Origin: Oxalobacteraceae bacterium
GTDB taxonomy: Bacteria; Pseudomonadota; Gammaproteobacteria; Burkholderiales; Burkholderiaceae_D
Direction of reading: 5' to 3'
Assembly: GCA_947448025.1 (NCBI GenBank)
Contig: CANFLV010000001.1
Coordinates: 1 to 64,000, forward strand
DNA: 64,000 bases
Part shown: piece after piece, positions 18,709 through 26,632 of the stretch
Layout: the number at the start of each line of letters is the position of its first letter
How positions within the stretch are numbered: the first letter of the stretch is position 1
Position numbers and translations under genes: made by a program
The notes under the pieces: model-generated
The model's input: only the letters and a program-made list of their open reading frames with translations
What the model was told of the DNA's origin: nothing
Databases searched by the model: none

Positions 18709-20358
18709 TTAAAGGTCATTTTTGGAGATATGAAATTCATTCACTTTAAACGTTCCTTTTCCATTAATTGCTTCAGTACCTAACTGTATGCTGTGTATGT
18801 AATAGTTAGACGGCAGTAAATTGTTCTGAATGATGTAGTCAAAAAATGGCTTAAGTGGTATCGAGGTTTTAAAAATTTCCTTCTGAGATTCAAATGCAAT
18901 ACCAACGTAATTATGGCCATCGACAATATCTTTCCAATATTCTACCCAAAAAATATTGCCACTCACTGTGATAGTACCGACGACATCATGGGGGCCGCGG
19001 GCTTGTGGATGCAAACATATACACATTTCGACTAACGCAGGCGAGCTTTCAATAAACTGAGTATTTTTTGGGTCGAGAAAAAATGAATAGAACGTTTGGT
19101 TATACCCAGTAGTCGTAATTTCAATATCATGTGTAACAGTCATCGAGCCAACCTGAGTGATGGGAAGGGGATTAAAACCTTGTTGGCCGGGTATATTTTT
19201 ACAATCATATTGAGGACTAGGATTACAGCTAACACCCTTCCAAATCCCAGTTCCTTGGTCTGGTGTATAAACTATCTGACTATATGATCTAACTGGATTT
19301 GGGCCAATTGGATCATAGGGCCAATCCCAATCAAATTGAGCTTTAACGCCGGTGCTTGTGAGGGATGAAGATGTCAAACAATCTGTCCATCCAGTACTGA
19401 AGCCCTTACCCCAAGTATTAGTAGAGACGGTAAAGTCACCAATTATTTTGGCAAAGTCCGAACCAGAGCCCGGTTGACCGTTGACTTTAGCTGTCGCGCA
19501 TCCACTGTACACGATTGGTAATCCTTGGATACTTAAAGAAGAAAATATTGCAGCCGCTTTTGAAGTTTCTGTTGATGTAACACCAGCTATAATCGCCATC
19601 CCTTGTTTTATCGACTCTGTAGGACTGTTGTAGTTCAATCCTTGCTCCACAGCAAAAGCTTTTGCGATAGATATCTTATTCTCTAATAAACTGGCTACCC
19701 AAAAATACGTTGGATCATTCTTTAATCCATGTGCGGCAGTAATTATTGAACTTACTAAAGTGCCACGCGACTCTACTCCACTTACTAATTGATTAGTCCA
19801 GTATGTGAGCCCTTCTGTGTCCGCACCATAGGGTCGCCCTAGTACATTTCTATAAATTACATTGATAAAATCTGTGTTGGACATACCTGCAGAGTAGCCC
19901 GTCAGACTCGAATAATTAATTCCAGCTCGATAAAATGTTTCAGCTATATCATTAAAATTTTGTCCAGATAGTATCTGCCCTATCCAATATGCCAAACCAT
20001 CGGCATCAGGAACTCGATTGAAAAATGCAATATATAATTCAATCAGCGAATTTAAATCTTTGGCAGATATCTGTTTTGATAAATCTGAAATGGTTAGATT
20101 GATATTAACGTCTAAAAATTTAAGACTTGTTGCACTGGAGATTGTTTTTATTCCGTCATCTCCGACATTGTCTTTGATTGTGACAGCCGTATCTGTTTTT
20201 GTTATCGTGTAATTTTGGCGAATCCCATTGAAGGAAACAATGTTGCTAACGACAACCGGTGATCCAAGTAATTTTGAAGTTAGAGGTGCAAGTTCAGTCT
20301 CGCTACCACAGGCGTTTAATATGAAAATAAAAAGTAGAGTTAAAAATTTTTTACTCAT
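18709..20358 (-). CDS. Lipoprotein with DUF4214 region and GH12-like glycosidase domain
   Basis: 549 residues in AT-rich sequence unlike the flanking core genes. A lipoprotein signal ends at LNAC (C17), so it should be anchored outside the cytoplasm. Residues about 48-90 form a small module, NYTITKTDTAVTIKDN, ending in LKFLDVNINLTI. Residues about 100-260 are a DUF4214 region (ELYIAFFNRVPDADGLAYWI, VIYRNVLGRPYGADTEGL). Residues about 305-549 have the order of landmarks of GH12 endoglucanase/xyloglucanase: WGKGFSTGW, FDWDW, a likely nucleophile E444 in LVEMCI, GTITVSGNIFWVEYW, FFDYIIQNN and a likely acid/base E529 in QLGTEAINGKGTF. The GH12 assignment is my pattern recognition, not a search result. 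The same N-terminal modules occur in the chromosomal gene at 31538. Confidence 0.75.
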   Translation of the reverse strand: MSKKFLTLLFIFILNACGSETELAPLTSKLLGSPVVVSNIVSFNGIRQNYTITKTDTAVTIKDNVGDDGIKTISSATSLKFLDVNINLTISDLSKQISAKDLNSLIELYIAFFNRVPDADGLAYWIGQILSGQNFNDIAETFYRAGINYSSLTGYSAGMSNTDFINVIYRNVLGRPYGADTEGLTYWTNQLVSGVESRGTLVSSIITAAHGLKNDPTYFWVASLLENKISIAKAFAVEQGLNYNSPTESIKQGMAIIAGVTSTETSKAAAIFSSLSIQGLPIVYSGCATAKVNGQPGSGSDFAKIIGDFTVSTNTWGKGFSTGWTDCLTSSSLTSTGVKAQFDWDWPYDPIGPNPVRSYSQIVYTPDQGTGIWKGVSCNPSPQYDCKNIPGQQGFNPLPITQVGSMTVTHDIEITTTGYNQTFYSFFLDPKNTQFIESSPALVEMCICLHPQARGPHDVVGTITVSGNIFWVEYWKDIVDGHNYVGIAFESQKEIFKTSIPLKPFFDYIIQNNLLPSNYYIHSIQLGTEAINGKGTFKVNEFHISKNDL

Positions 20359-21522
20359 TAAATTCTTTCAAACTAAGAATAGTTAATTGCTTTTATTTGA
20401 TCAATTTAGGCTGTGACAGCCGGCAGCATCTAAAACCAAGTGCAACACCCCATGCGGTAGGGTGCTGTCAGTACGAAAAAATGTACAAATATTTGACCAA
20501 CTTGAAGCTCCCCGTCATTTCCATGTTCTTTGTCTCCAAGATTCACTCGAACCTCGGCGATGGATCCTTAATTGATGGACTGGGTTCACGCGTCGACTTT
20601 GCGTTGGTTCGGGACGTTACTCGCAGCCTTTGGGGAATATGCTGCTTGCTGCATGCTAGTCGATTCAGAAACTATTTTGCCCCCTACAATAGTAGCGAGA
20701 TCGACATTCATGAAATCACATAGCCTCGGCAACGTGTTTTAAACATATCAAGTCAGGGGTTCACTTGCATGGCCAAGGCATCCGCCAGCTCATCGGGTCA
20801 GGTGTTGTAATTGTTCCTGTGCTAATCGTTTAGCAAGGCCTTCTTTCCAGGAGAGCGATTAGGTTCAAATACTTATCAGATCAGGACTGATTTTTATGAT
20901 TCGCTCCACCGCGCCCGGCGGTAAGCCACTCACGGGGGGCATGGATATGGTTTGCTGATGGTAATCGATCACTTCAACTATGTCCTCGACAGTGGTACCA
21001 AGCCCGGTGGTCTTACGACATCGTAGCTGGCAACGTTTTGTGGAGTATCGAAGTGGATAAGGAGACGAACAATTCACGTGGACAAGAAGACGAACTAGTA
21101 TTTTGAACACTACTTGTTATTTAACCAATGCTAAATGTTTAGTAGGTAAAAATACAACGATCCATTTTCCAATATTGATTGAACCAGCAGTGACCAGTTC
21201 GTTTGGTTGATTTGGTATGAAAACTACTAGTTCAACCAGATTGTTTGAATAATAATATCTAATTAAGAGTTTGAACTCAGGTTCGGCTAGTCGGTTTCGT
21301 CAGAGTTCGTGCTTTCGGTCGCAACGTCAATACTCCTTTCCGTGCGCGCGCGTAATGGTCTGTTTTCTTCGGGCACCTCGATATGTTGAAAATCGACCGC
21401 TTGAGTCGGTGAAATCCTGAATCGGATTCAGCTCTTACAGCATCGACATTTGTCAGACAAGCAATCCATTACTTGCAGCCCTAAAACCCCACCACGTGCG
21501 TGCGCGCACGCGATGGCTGTGG
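20359..21522. other. 1.16 kb region without a convincing gene
   Basis: Short open frames exist but none resembles a protein I know. Visible structure: a 41-codon minus-strand frame (20586-20711) containing LATIVGGKIVSES, possibly a remnant of an amidohydrolase C-terminus; repeated TTGAAC/GTTCAA motifs at 21176-21280; alternating CG-rich tracts at 21341-21352 and 21498-21511 (the second a perfect 14-base palindrome); and a CTGAATC-G-GATTCAG dyad at 21417-21431. It may combine decayed genes with a control or replication region of the island. Confidence 0.4.
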
Positions 21523-21828
21523 TTAAAGCTGTAACATCTGCTGCCGTAATCGCTTACGTCTTTCGCGATCCTTGGCGAGGCGTGACAGTATTAACCTGCC
21601 TCCACTATCAAGCCAGCGATAAAAGCCCTCTAGGGCGCGATTAGGCTGTCCTGAGGCCATTCGCAGCCGGGTGGCTTCTGCAATCGCTTGGCGACCCTCA
21701 GGTGTCCTTGGTCCTGTGCTCATTCCGCCATGGTTCTTGCACCGACCGTTACGCATTGCTTTTGCTTGGCAAGGTCGGCCAGTACTTCTTGCGTAAGCGC
21801 CACATACCGCTTTTGTCTTTATACCCAA
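21523..21828 (-). CDS. HGGxSTG-motif protein
   Basis: A 101-residue protein with a Cys-rich start (CGAYARSTGRPCQAKAMRNGRCKNHGG) followed by HGGMSTGPRTPEGRQAIAEATR, the motif that names this family of small proteins from phages and genomic islands. The C/C/C/H arrangement suggests a zinc-binding or DNA-associated role; the function is unknown. The start is TTG, supported by a strong GGGAGGG ribosome site 6 bases upstream. It is downstream of the primase gene on the same strand, separated by 142 bases that contain two opposed repeat arrays. Confidence 0.8.
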   Translation of the reverse strand: MGIKTKAVCGAYARSTGRPCQAKAMRNGRCKNHGGMSTGPRTPEGRQAIAEATRLRMASGQPNRALEGFYRWLDSGGRLILSRLAKDRERRKRLRQQMLQL

Positions 21829-21855
21829 TTCTTACCCTCCCAAACAGCATGCGGC

Positions 21856-21882
21856 GGTAACGCTGGTAACGCTGGTAACGCT
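21856..21882. repeat. Three perfect tandem copies of GGTAACGCT
   Basis: Copies at 21856, 21865 and 21874, exactly 9 bases apart. They oppose the array at 21940-21966 and lie between the primase and HGGxSTG genes. Iteron-like. Confidence 0.85.
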
Positions 21883-21939
21883 CTTTTGTAAATATCCAAA
21901 AATATAAAGTACACAAACATTCTTACGTCTCTCTAAACC

Positions 21940-21966
21940 AGCGTAACCATCGTAACCAGCGTAACC
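21940..21966. repeat. Three opposed copies of GGTTACGMT (minus strand)
   Basis: On the plus strand AGCGTAACC, ATCGTAACC, AGCGTAACC, each 9 bases. On the minus strand this is GGTTACGCT, GGTTACGAT, GGTTACGCT, one base per unit different from the array at 21856. The two arrays form an imperfect 27-base inverted repeat with a 57-base spacer. Confidence 0.85.
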
Positions 21967-21970
21967 ATTT

Positions 21971-24883
21971 CTACTTTCGCGGATCGTGACCCGCAGCCGC
22001 CTCATTGATAGCAGCAAGCCCCATTAAGTAATCTAATGGACATCGACTACCTTGAACGTCAGTCCGAGCCAGTTCGTTTTTTACATCAGCTAGATCAGCA
22101 GTAAGCCAATAAGATTTTTTTCGTAAAATTTGGAATCGTATCGGCTTGCTACCAATTTTTACTGGACGAGGAAATGGAACAACACCCAGTTGTTCCAGCG
22201 GGCGGCGGTGTGATGCGTTTAGTGATCCATGGGTGTTTGGTTCATCGCCTGTAAGAACGGAGTACAAATCACTTGTTATTATCAGATCAGCCGGCCAGTG
22301 CGTAACAAGTAATTCTGCTCTTTCAGCCATCGGTGATTGACTCGCCTTGGTCGCCGCAATTTTGGCGTCAGTTTTAACTGCATGAGCGCCGGGCTTGAAA
22401 TGTGCGATATTGCGCCGTCCTAGGTATGCTGCGACCGCAGTAATAAATTCAGGTGATTTGAGCGCCGCATATAGTTGTTCGTAGTATTCCGGCGGCTGGG
22501 GTGCTGCATCAATTGATACGACCTCTATGCGCCGATCTCCGGCCTCCATCGGGATAGCAGATAAATGATTACTAAACATGAGCCACCTGCACGCGTTGTA
22601 CTCAATGGTTTGCCTGCCGTATTTTGGATTAATGAGGCGAGTTTCCTCTGTAATCAAGCTCTTTAATTTTTCAGCGTATTCCCATTGCGAATCCCGACCA
22701 CCTTCGCGAATTTCGTCCACAATGGCAAGTACTTTGCACGATAACTGCCCCGTAAAGCCATCCTTAAGTAGACGCGGCAAATCAAGATTTGCAGCCACGT
22801 TACCCGCCCAAACCCTTGATAAGACAGAAGCAAGCCAGTTTCTACCCATACCGAAGTTGCTCGCAATGTGAAGCCATGCTGTATGTGGCAGCACACCGGG
22901 TTGCTGTTCGATATGCGCCAGCCAATCAAGAAATCGTGACGCATCATTTTCATCTGGAAACAAAAAATTAATATGATTGAGGAACAGACCTAAACCCGCT
23001 GCGTTCAAGTCTTCGTTCTCCATAGTTCGATCGTAGGACTTCCAGATGTTCAATGCGAGTCGACCGTGCGGATCGTTGATCATTAAGTTCCCGCCGGCTT
23101 TAAACGTTCGACAAACAACGGTTTTCCGTTTCGGTGAGGCTTTCCATAGCTTGCTCACCTGTTCTTCCTTGTCGTCCGCTTCGATGTATCTGCCCTGTGC
23201 TCGCGTTTTAGAAGTCTGTTTGATCTTCATTTTTGAAGCTGAATATGTAGCAGACCAATCGGAAAATGCCAGATCAAAATGCGGATTGTTAATATCGGCA
23301 ACGCGAGAACCATCAGACAAAAAGACAAAACGATTTATGGCATCATCGAGCGTAACTATTTCTGCGCTAGTCACGTCATTTTCTCCGTGACCAATCGCTT
23401 CATTTTGTTGTTTTTGGTATTCTCGACGCGTTATTTCTGGTGGTGCACGTCCGCATAGACCGGCTTCTCGAATTACGGTTTTTGTTCGTTCATTCGCACG
23501 TTCACGATTTTTTCTCCATGCATTGCCGGACTCCGTCAGTTCCTCAGGACTCAGCACAATAACTTCGAAATCACCGAGAGTTTCGCCAGTAAGTTGGTAA
23601 TGCGTGCCACCATGGGCAAACGAATTAATGAATAGGTCACCGTTAGCTTTCATCAGGCATTTTGCCTTTCCCTTGACAATGGAACCGGGTGAGCCGGTGT
23701 AGTCCGGCTCCAATGGGTCAGCAAGGGATTTCTCTATGAACTCTGCTCGACGCTTTCGAACCTCACCCACACTGATGGATACTCCTCCCATGTGATCAAA
23801 AAATAGCCGATCGTCGTCGTCAAGCTGTCCGTTCTGTCGATTTGCAACCACCCATGAAGCTAAATTTTTATCCAACCCCGTTTTTACAAGCTTTTCACAC
23901 TCAAATTTCAAGTAAAAAGTTCGAGTTAATTCTGCCGCTGCTGTGTTCTCAGCGCGGCATACCGCTTTGAGTTGAGTGACCTCGTTCATTTGATCAACTG
24001 TCAAGTCTGGTAAAAGAGTTGTATCGAGATATTTGCCTTCGCGAAACCACGGTCCAGGACGGGCCTGTACTAATCCTTTACCTAAGCTGGCGCCAGCTTC
24101 AAACACTAAGCGCTCCGGGCTAAAAACGGCCAGATCAAAAACAGTTCGTAACAGAATAGCCCCCGACTTGGTGATATAGGAGCGCCCATAGCCCTTAAGC
24201 CATAGCCATCCTTCAAGTGCCTTTGCGAACCTAGGAATATCCGCGCCATTCGCCACTACGAGATATGTATGGTGGTTTCCTTCGCCAGCGAATTCCTCGC
24301 CTTCAATGCCATAAATGAAGCTCGAGCTCGAATGGGTAACTAACACCCCAAGTTTGTCAAAGTCCGGGATGACGGCTTCCAAAGCTTGTAACGCGTTCAG
24401 GCGTGTCATTAGCGTACCGTCCGAGCTATCTCTGTCAAAAAGTACCAGCGCGGGTTTTCCATCATCAAACTTAAAATATTCTTTGGTTCTGGAAATTGCC
24501 AAAGGGTTACTCGATAGTTTTGCGCTACTCAATACGGGCTGAGGTATGGATTTAGAGCATTTCCCGTTATACGTTGTCGCCAAAGCAATGGCTTGGTTGG
24601 CATTTAACGACTTAAGCAATGAGGACAATTCGGCCATACTGTTAAAGGTAACGGTCTCCACTGTGCCGCTGCTCATACGGCATTCAGAGCTATTTTTAAT
24701 GAGCTTGCCATTTTCTAAAGTAATGTGTTTTGTTAACGTGCCACCGTCTTTTGTTAAAACCTGCAGCGATGCGCCAAATTCGTCGCAAGCCGCAATTGCT
24801 TCCGCCTCGGAGGTTGGTTTAATATCTTGGGTGTCAGCGCCAAGGCTCAATTCTGCATTTACTGGGAGTTGGGCCTTTTCCAT
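21971..24883 (-). CDS. Primase-helicase of the AEP/DUF5906 type
   Basis: About 970 residues from the ATG at 24883, chosen because it overlaps the upstream stop by one base (TAATG). The N-terminal part has archaeo-eukaryotic primase-like motifs: LVLFDRDS (D150, D152), GNHHTYLVV (H204/H205) and RTVFDLAVF (D250). The C-terminal part is a superfamily-3-like helicase region as in DUF5906 proteins: ASNFGMGRNWL at the Walker A position (678-683), Walker B LAIVDE (D723, E724) and WLMFSNH as sensor. The Walker A lysine is replaced by arginine (R681). Such proteins prime and unwind the DNA of P4-like satellites and plasmids. It is the most likely replication protein of the island. Confidence 0.82.
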   Translation of the reverse strand: MEKAQLPVNAELSLGADTQDIKPTSEAEAIAACDEFGASLQVLTKDGGTLTKHITLENGKLIKNSSECRMSSGTVETVTFNSMAELSSLLKSLNANQAIALATTYNGKCSKSIPQPVLSSAKLSSNPLAISRTKEYFKFDDGKPALVLFDRDSSDGTLMTRLNALQALEAVIPDFDKLGVLVTHSSSSFIYGIEGEEFAGEGNHHTYLVVANGADIPRFAKALEGWLWLKGYGRSYITKSGAILLRTVFDLAVFSPERLVFEAGASLGKGLVQARPGPWFREGKYLDTTLLPDLTVDQMNEVTQLKAVCRAENTAAAELTRTFYLKFECEKLVKTGLDKNLASWVVANRQNGQLDDDDRLFFDHMGGVSISVGEVRKRRAEFIEKSLADPLEPDYTGSPGSIVKGKAKCLMKANGDLFINSFAHGGTHYQLTGETLGDFEVIVLSPEELTESGNAWRKNRERANERTKTVIREAGLCGRAPPEITRREYQKQQNEAIGHGENDVTSAEIVTLDDAINRFVFLSDGSRVADINNPHFDLAFSDWSATYSASKMKIKQTSKTRAQGRYIEADDKEEQVSKLWKASPKRKTVVCRTFKAGGNLMINDPHGRLALNIWKSYDRTMENEDLNAAGLGLFLNHINFLFPDENDASRFLDWLAHIEQQPGVLPHTAWLHIASNFGMGRNWLASVLSRVWAGNVAANLDLPRLLKDGFTGQLSCKVLAIVDEIREGGRDSQWEYAEKLKSLITEETRLINPKYGRQTIEYNACRWLMFSNHLSAIPMEAGDRRIEVVSIDAAPQPPEYYEQLYAALKSPEFITAVAAYLGRRNIAHFKPGAHAVKTDAKIAATKASQSPMAERAELLVTHWPADLIITSDLYSVLTGDEPNTHGSLNASHRRPLEQLGVVPFPRPVKIGSKPIRFQILRKKSYWLTADLADVKNELARTDVQGSRCPLDYLMGLAAINEAAAGHDPRK

Positions 24884-25104
24884 TATTGGCCCCCGAGGAG
24901 AAGTGCTGCGATTGGCGCAACTGGCCATAACAGACGATTACCAAACTTGACAGGGCGTATGCCGAAGCAATGGCCCGTTAAGCAGTAGTTTTTTCTGATT
25001 GTCTGACTTGTCCTGTTGGTAGCACGGGCAAATTCAGCGGTTTGGATGTGATCGCGACCTTCAGTAATTTGTGCGAGCGCAGGTGGCGTGGTGGTAGATT
25101 TCAT
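24883..25104 (-). CDS. AlpA-like small DNA-binding protein
   Basis: A 73-residue protein with a predicted helix-turn-helix segment (IQTAEFARATNRTSQTIRKNYC) and a following GIRPVKFGNRLLWPVAPIAALL stretch typical of AlpA/MerR-like regulators and excisionases of satellites. AAGGAT precedes the ATG. Its stop overlaps the primase start by one base, so both are one translational unit. By analogy it may activate integrase or act as excision factor; this is inference. Confidence 0.72.
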   Translation of the reverse strand: MKSTTTPPALAQITEGRDHIQTAEFARATNRTSQTIRKNYCLTGHCFGIRPVKFGNRLLWPVAPIAALLLGGQ

Positions 25105-25200
25105 ATCGCTATCCTTTTAGGTTCGCGCTTCTGCGTAGATTCGCAGTTCAGCGCGTAGCGATACGTATTTTTTACATTATTGTGAAATACACCGATAGTT

Positions 25201-25250
25201 GCCCGTTTCGGCGCGCCTTGGCCCGTCTTAGCCCGTCTTAGCGCGCTTAG
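25201..25250. repeat. Five consecutive 10-base GC-rich units
   Basis: GCCCGTTTCG, GCGCGCCTTG, GCCCGTCTTA, GCCCGTCTTA, GCGCGCTTAG: two identical units and three related ones, on exact 10-base (one helical turn) spacing. They lie at the 3' end of the unknown gene and upstream of the AlpA-primase pair, so they could be operator or origin iterons. Confidence 0.6.
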
Positions 25251-25806
25251 AGGTTGATCTATCGCGCAGATTTTTCTTGGTAAAAATATCCGGCTCTCCG
25301 GAATCTTGATATTTTTTCCCTCTGTACTGAACTCCGTCTGATGAAAAACCAATCAGTAGCCCCGTTTTATTCTCGGATAATTTTATTAGTTCAGCCCATA
25401 CGCTTTCCACATTTGATGCGTCAAGAGCAAGTTTCCTCGCTTCATCTATCTCCGCATCAAGGTGCATTGTACGATTCTTCAAAAGATATTTCTGACCATC
25501 TGCCTTAGGTTGAATATTGGGACTAATTGATCTTGTAGAAAATGACAGGTCATTTGCAGTCATCCAGCAATCGAGATCGGCGCGCAGCAAAGTGGTTTTC
25601 ATTCTATCGATTCCGCCATAATAATCGCCGTTCCAGTAGTCTCTAAAGACTAGTCGCGTCACAGTCGCGGGTAGTTCAAGTAACTCTATAGCTTCGATTA
25701 TCAAGGCTTCCAACTGACTTACATCGCCAATTCCTTGACTAATTAATTCTGCTGCGTCGCATACTGTTAGGGATTTCCTTAACCCAAGTACTTGCCATTT
25801 ATTCAT
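25228..25806 (-). CDS. Island protein of unknown function
   Basis: 192 residues from the ATG at 25806, which has GGGG at a good distance (an in-frame GTG at 25812 is possible). I do not recognise a family. It is mainly helical and acidic in the middle (ALIIEAIELLELPATVTRLVF, DAEIDEARKLALDASNVESVWAEL), with aromatic DYWNGDYYGGID and a basic tail SKRAKTG. No membrane segment or signal peptide. It lies upstream of the AlpA-primase pair on the same strand, separated by the iteron-like region, so a part in island replication or control is possible. Confidence 0.6.
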   Translation of the reverse strand: MNKWQVLGLRKSLTVCDAAELISQGIGDVSQLEALIIEAIELLELPATVTRLVFRDYWNGDYYGGIDRMKTTLLRADLDCWMTANDLSFSTRSISPNIQPKADGQKYLLKNRTMHLDAEIDEARKLALDASNVESVWAELIKLSENKTGLLIGFSSDGVQYRGKKYQDSGEPDIFTKKNLRDRSTSKRAKTG

Positions 25807-25950
25807 ACTCACCCCATTTGGTTTTCAGCCCGGCAATTGAGATGCCTACAGACCATGCAAGCCCGCTTTGCGTTTCCGGTGCTGATCTAAGATGTTGCAT
25901 TGAGCTAGTCGCGCCGCTTTACGTGTTCCCTTCAGGCGGCTGATAAATCG

Positions 25951-26265
25951 TTACGCCGTAGCGACTCGGTGTACACCCAACTTCAAGCCAGCAGCATCCA
26001 GCACCGCGAGCAGCGTTTTAATGGTCGGATTGCCACTCGGTGAAAGCGCACGGTATAAGCTCTCTCGCGGAATGCCTGCACGCTCAGCAACGGCGGCCAT
26101 GCCTTGTGCCTCGGCTACATGGCGCAAGGCGGCGAGTAGCGCCTCACGGCCTCCGGCTTGGTCTGCTTCTTCCATCGCAGCGGCTAAATATTCATTAGCA
26201 AATGCAGGGTCTTCGCGCAGCAGTTCTACTATTGCATCATCATGCATTCGGCTTGCTTTAGTCAT
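25951..26265 (-). CDS. HigA-like antitoxin (addiction module antidote)
   Basis: A 104-residue protein with a C-terminal Xre-type helix-turn-helix (GMAAVAERAGIPRESLYRALSPSGNPTIKTLLAVLDAAGLKL), the pattern of the putative addiction-module antidote family. The N-terminal half has the toxin-contacting helices. AGGAG precedes the ATG. It overlaps the toxin gene by 8 bases and is downstream of it, the toxin-first order of HigBA-like systems. It should neutralise the toxin and repress the shared promoter. Confidence 0.9.
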   Translation of the reverse strand: MTKASRMHDDAIVELLREDPAFANEYLAAAMEEADQAGGREALLAALRHVAEAQGMAAVAERAGIPRESLYRALSPSGNPTIKTLLAVLDAAGLKLGVHRVATA

Positions 26266-26587
26266 TGTGGGTTCTCCTCTTCCAATCTTTCAAATAAGCC
26301 ACGGCAGTGTCGATATCAGCCTGTTGCTTCCGTTTGTCGCCACCGATGAGCAAAAGCAGCACCTTGTCACCAACTCGGGCGTAATACACTCGATAGCCTG
26401 GCCCGTAGTCAATGCGCAATTCGCAAACGCCTTCCGTCAGCGATTTGTGGTCGCCAAAATTACCGGACGCCATGCGCTGTACTCGTACCGCAACCCGCGC
26501 CCTTGCTTGGCGGTCGGCAAGGTCTGCCAGCCAGTCCATGAATGGGTCGGCTCCGTCCTCGGTGAGGTAGTCGGTTATTTTATACAT
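26258..26587 (-). CDS. HigB/RelE-like toxin (addiction module killer protein)
   Basis: A 109-residue RelE-superfamily toxin: DPFMDWLADLADRQARARVAVRVQRM, then GVCELRIDYGPGYRVYYARVG and LLLIGGDKRKQQADIDTAVAYLKDWK. These are the helix pair and beta-sheet with conserved R/Y/K residues of ribosome-dependent mRNA interferases. It probably stabilises the island. A sigma-70-like promoter lies directly upstream (26599-26626). A decayed relative of this locus occurs at 28312-28482. Confidence 0.9.
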   Translation of the reverse strand: MYKITDYLTEDGADPFMDWLADLADRQARARVAVRVQRMASGNFGDHKSLTEGVCELRIDYGPGYRVYYARVGDKVLLLLIGGDKRKQQADIDTAVAYLKDWKRRTHND

Positions 26588-26598
26588 GGCTATTGTGG

Positions 26599-26626
26599 AT
26601 TATACGTTACAGATTGATGAATGCAA
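26599..26626 (-). promoter_or_regulatory. Promoter of the toxin-antitoxin pair
   Basis: On the minus strand TTGCAT (26626-26621), a 16-base spacer and a perfect TATAAT (26604-26599), 11 bases before the toxin start codon. Confidence 0.65.
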
Positions 26627-26632
26627 GGTGGG

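Noticed and set aside
20397-20723. 108-codon plus-strand frame in the island
   Set aside because: No ribosome site, no recognisable family, mixed composition; the region looks like decayed DNA.
20865-21110. 81-codon minus-strand frame in the island
   Set aside because: No similarity I can recognise and no supporting start signal; left as part of the gene-free stretch.
21856-21966. Short regular repeats as a CRISPR array
   Set aside because: Units are 9 bases with no spacers between them and no cas genes are present; iteron-like repeats fit better.
25101-25352. 83-codon minus-strand frame overlapping the unknown island gene
   Set aside because: It overlaps the better-supported 192-residue gene in another frame and is explained by the repeat tract.
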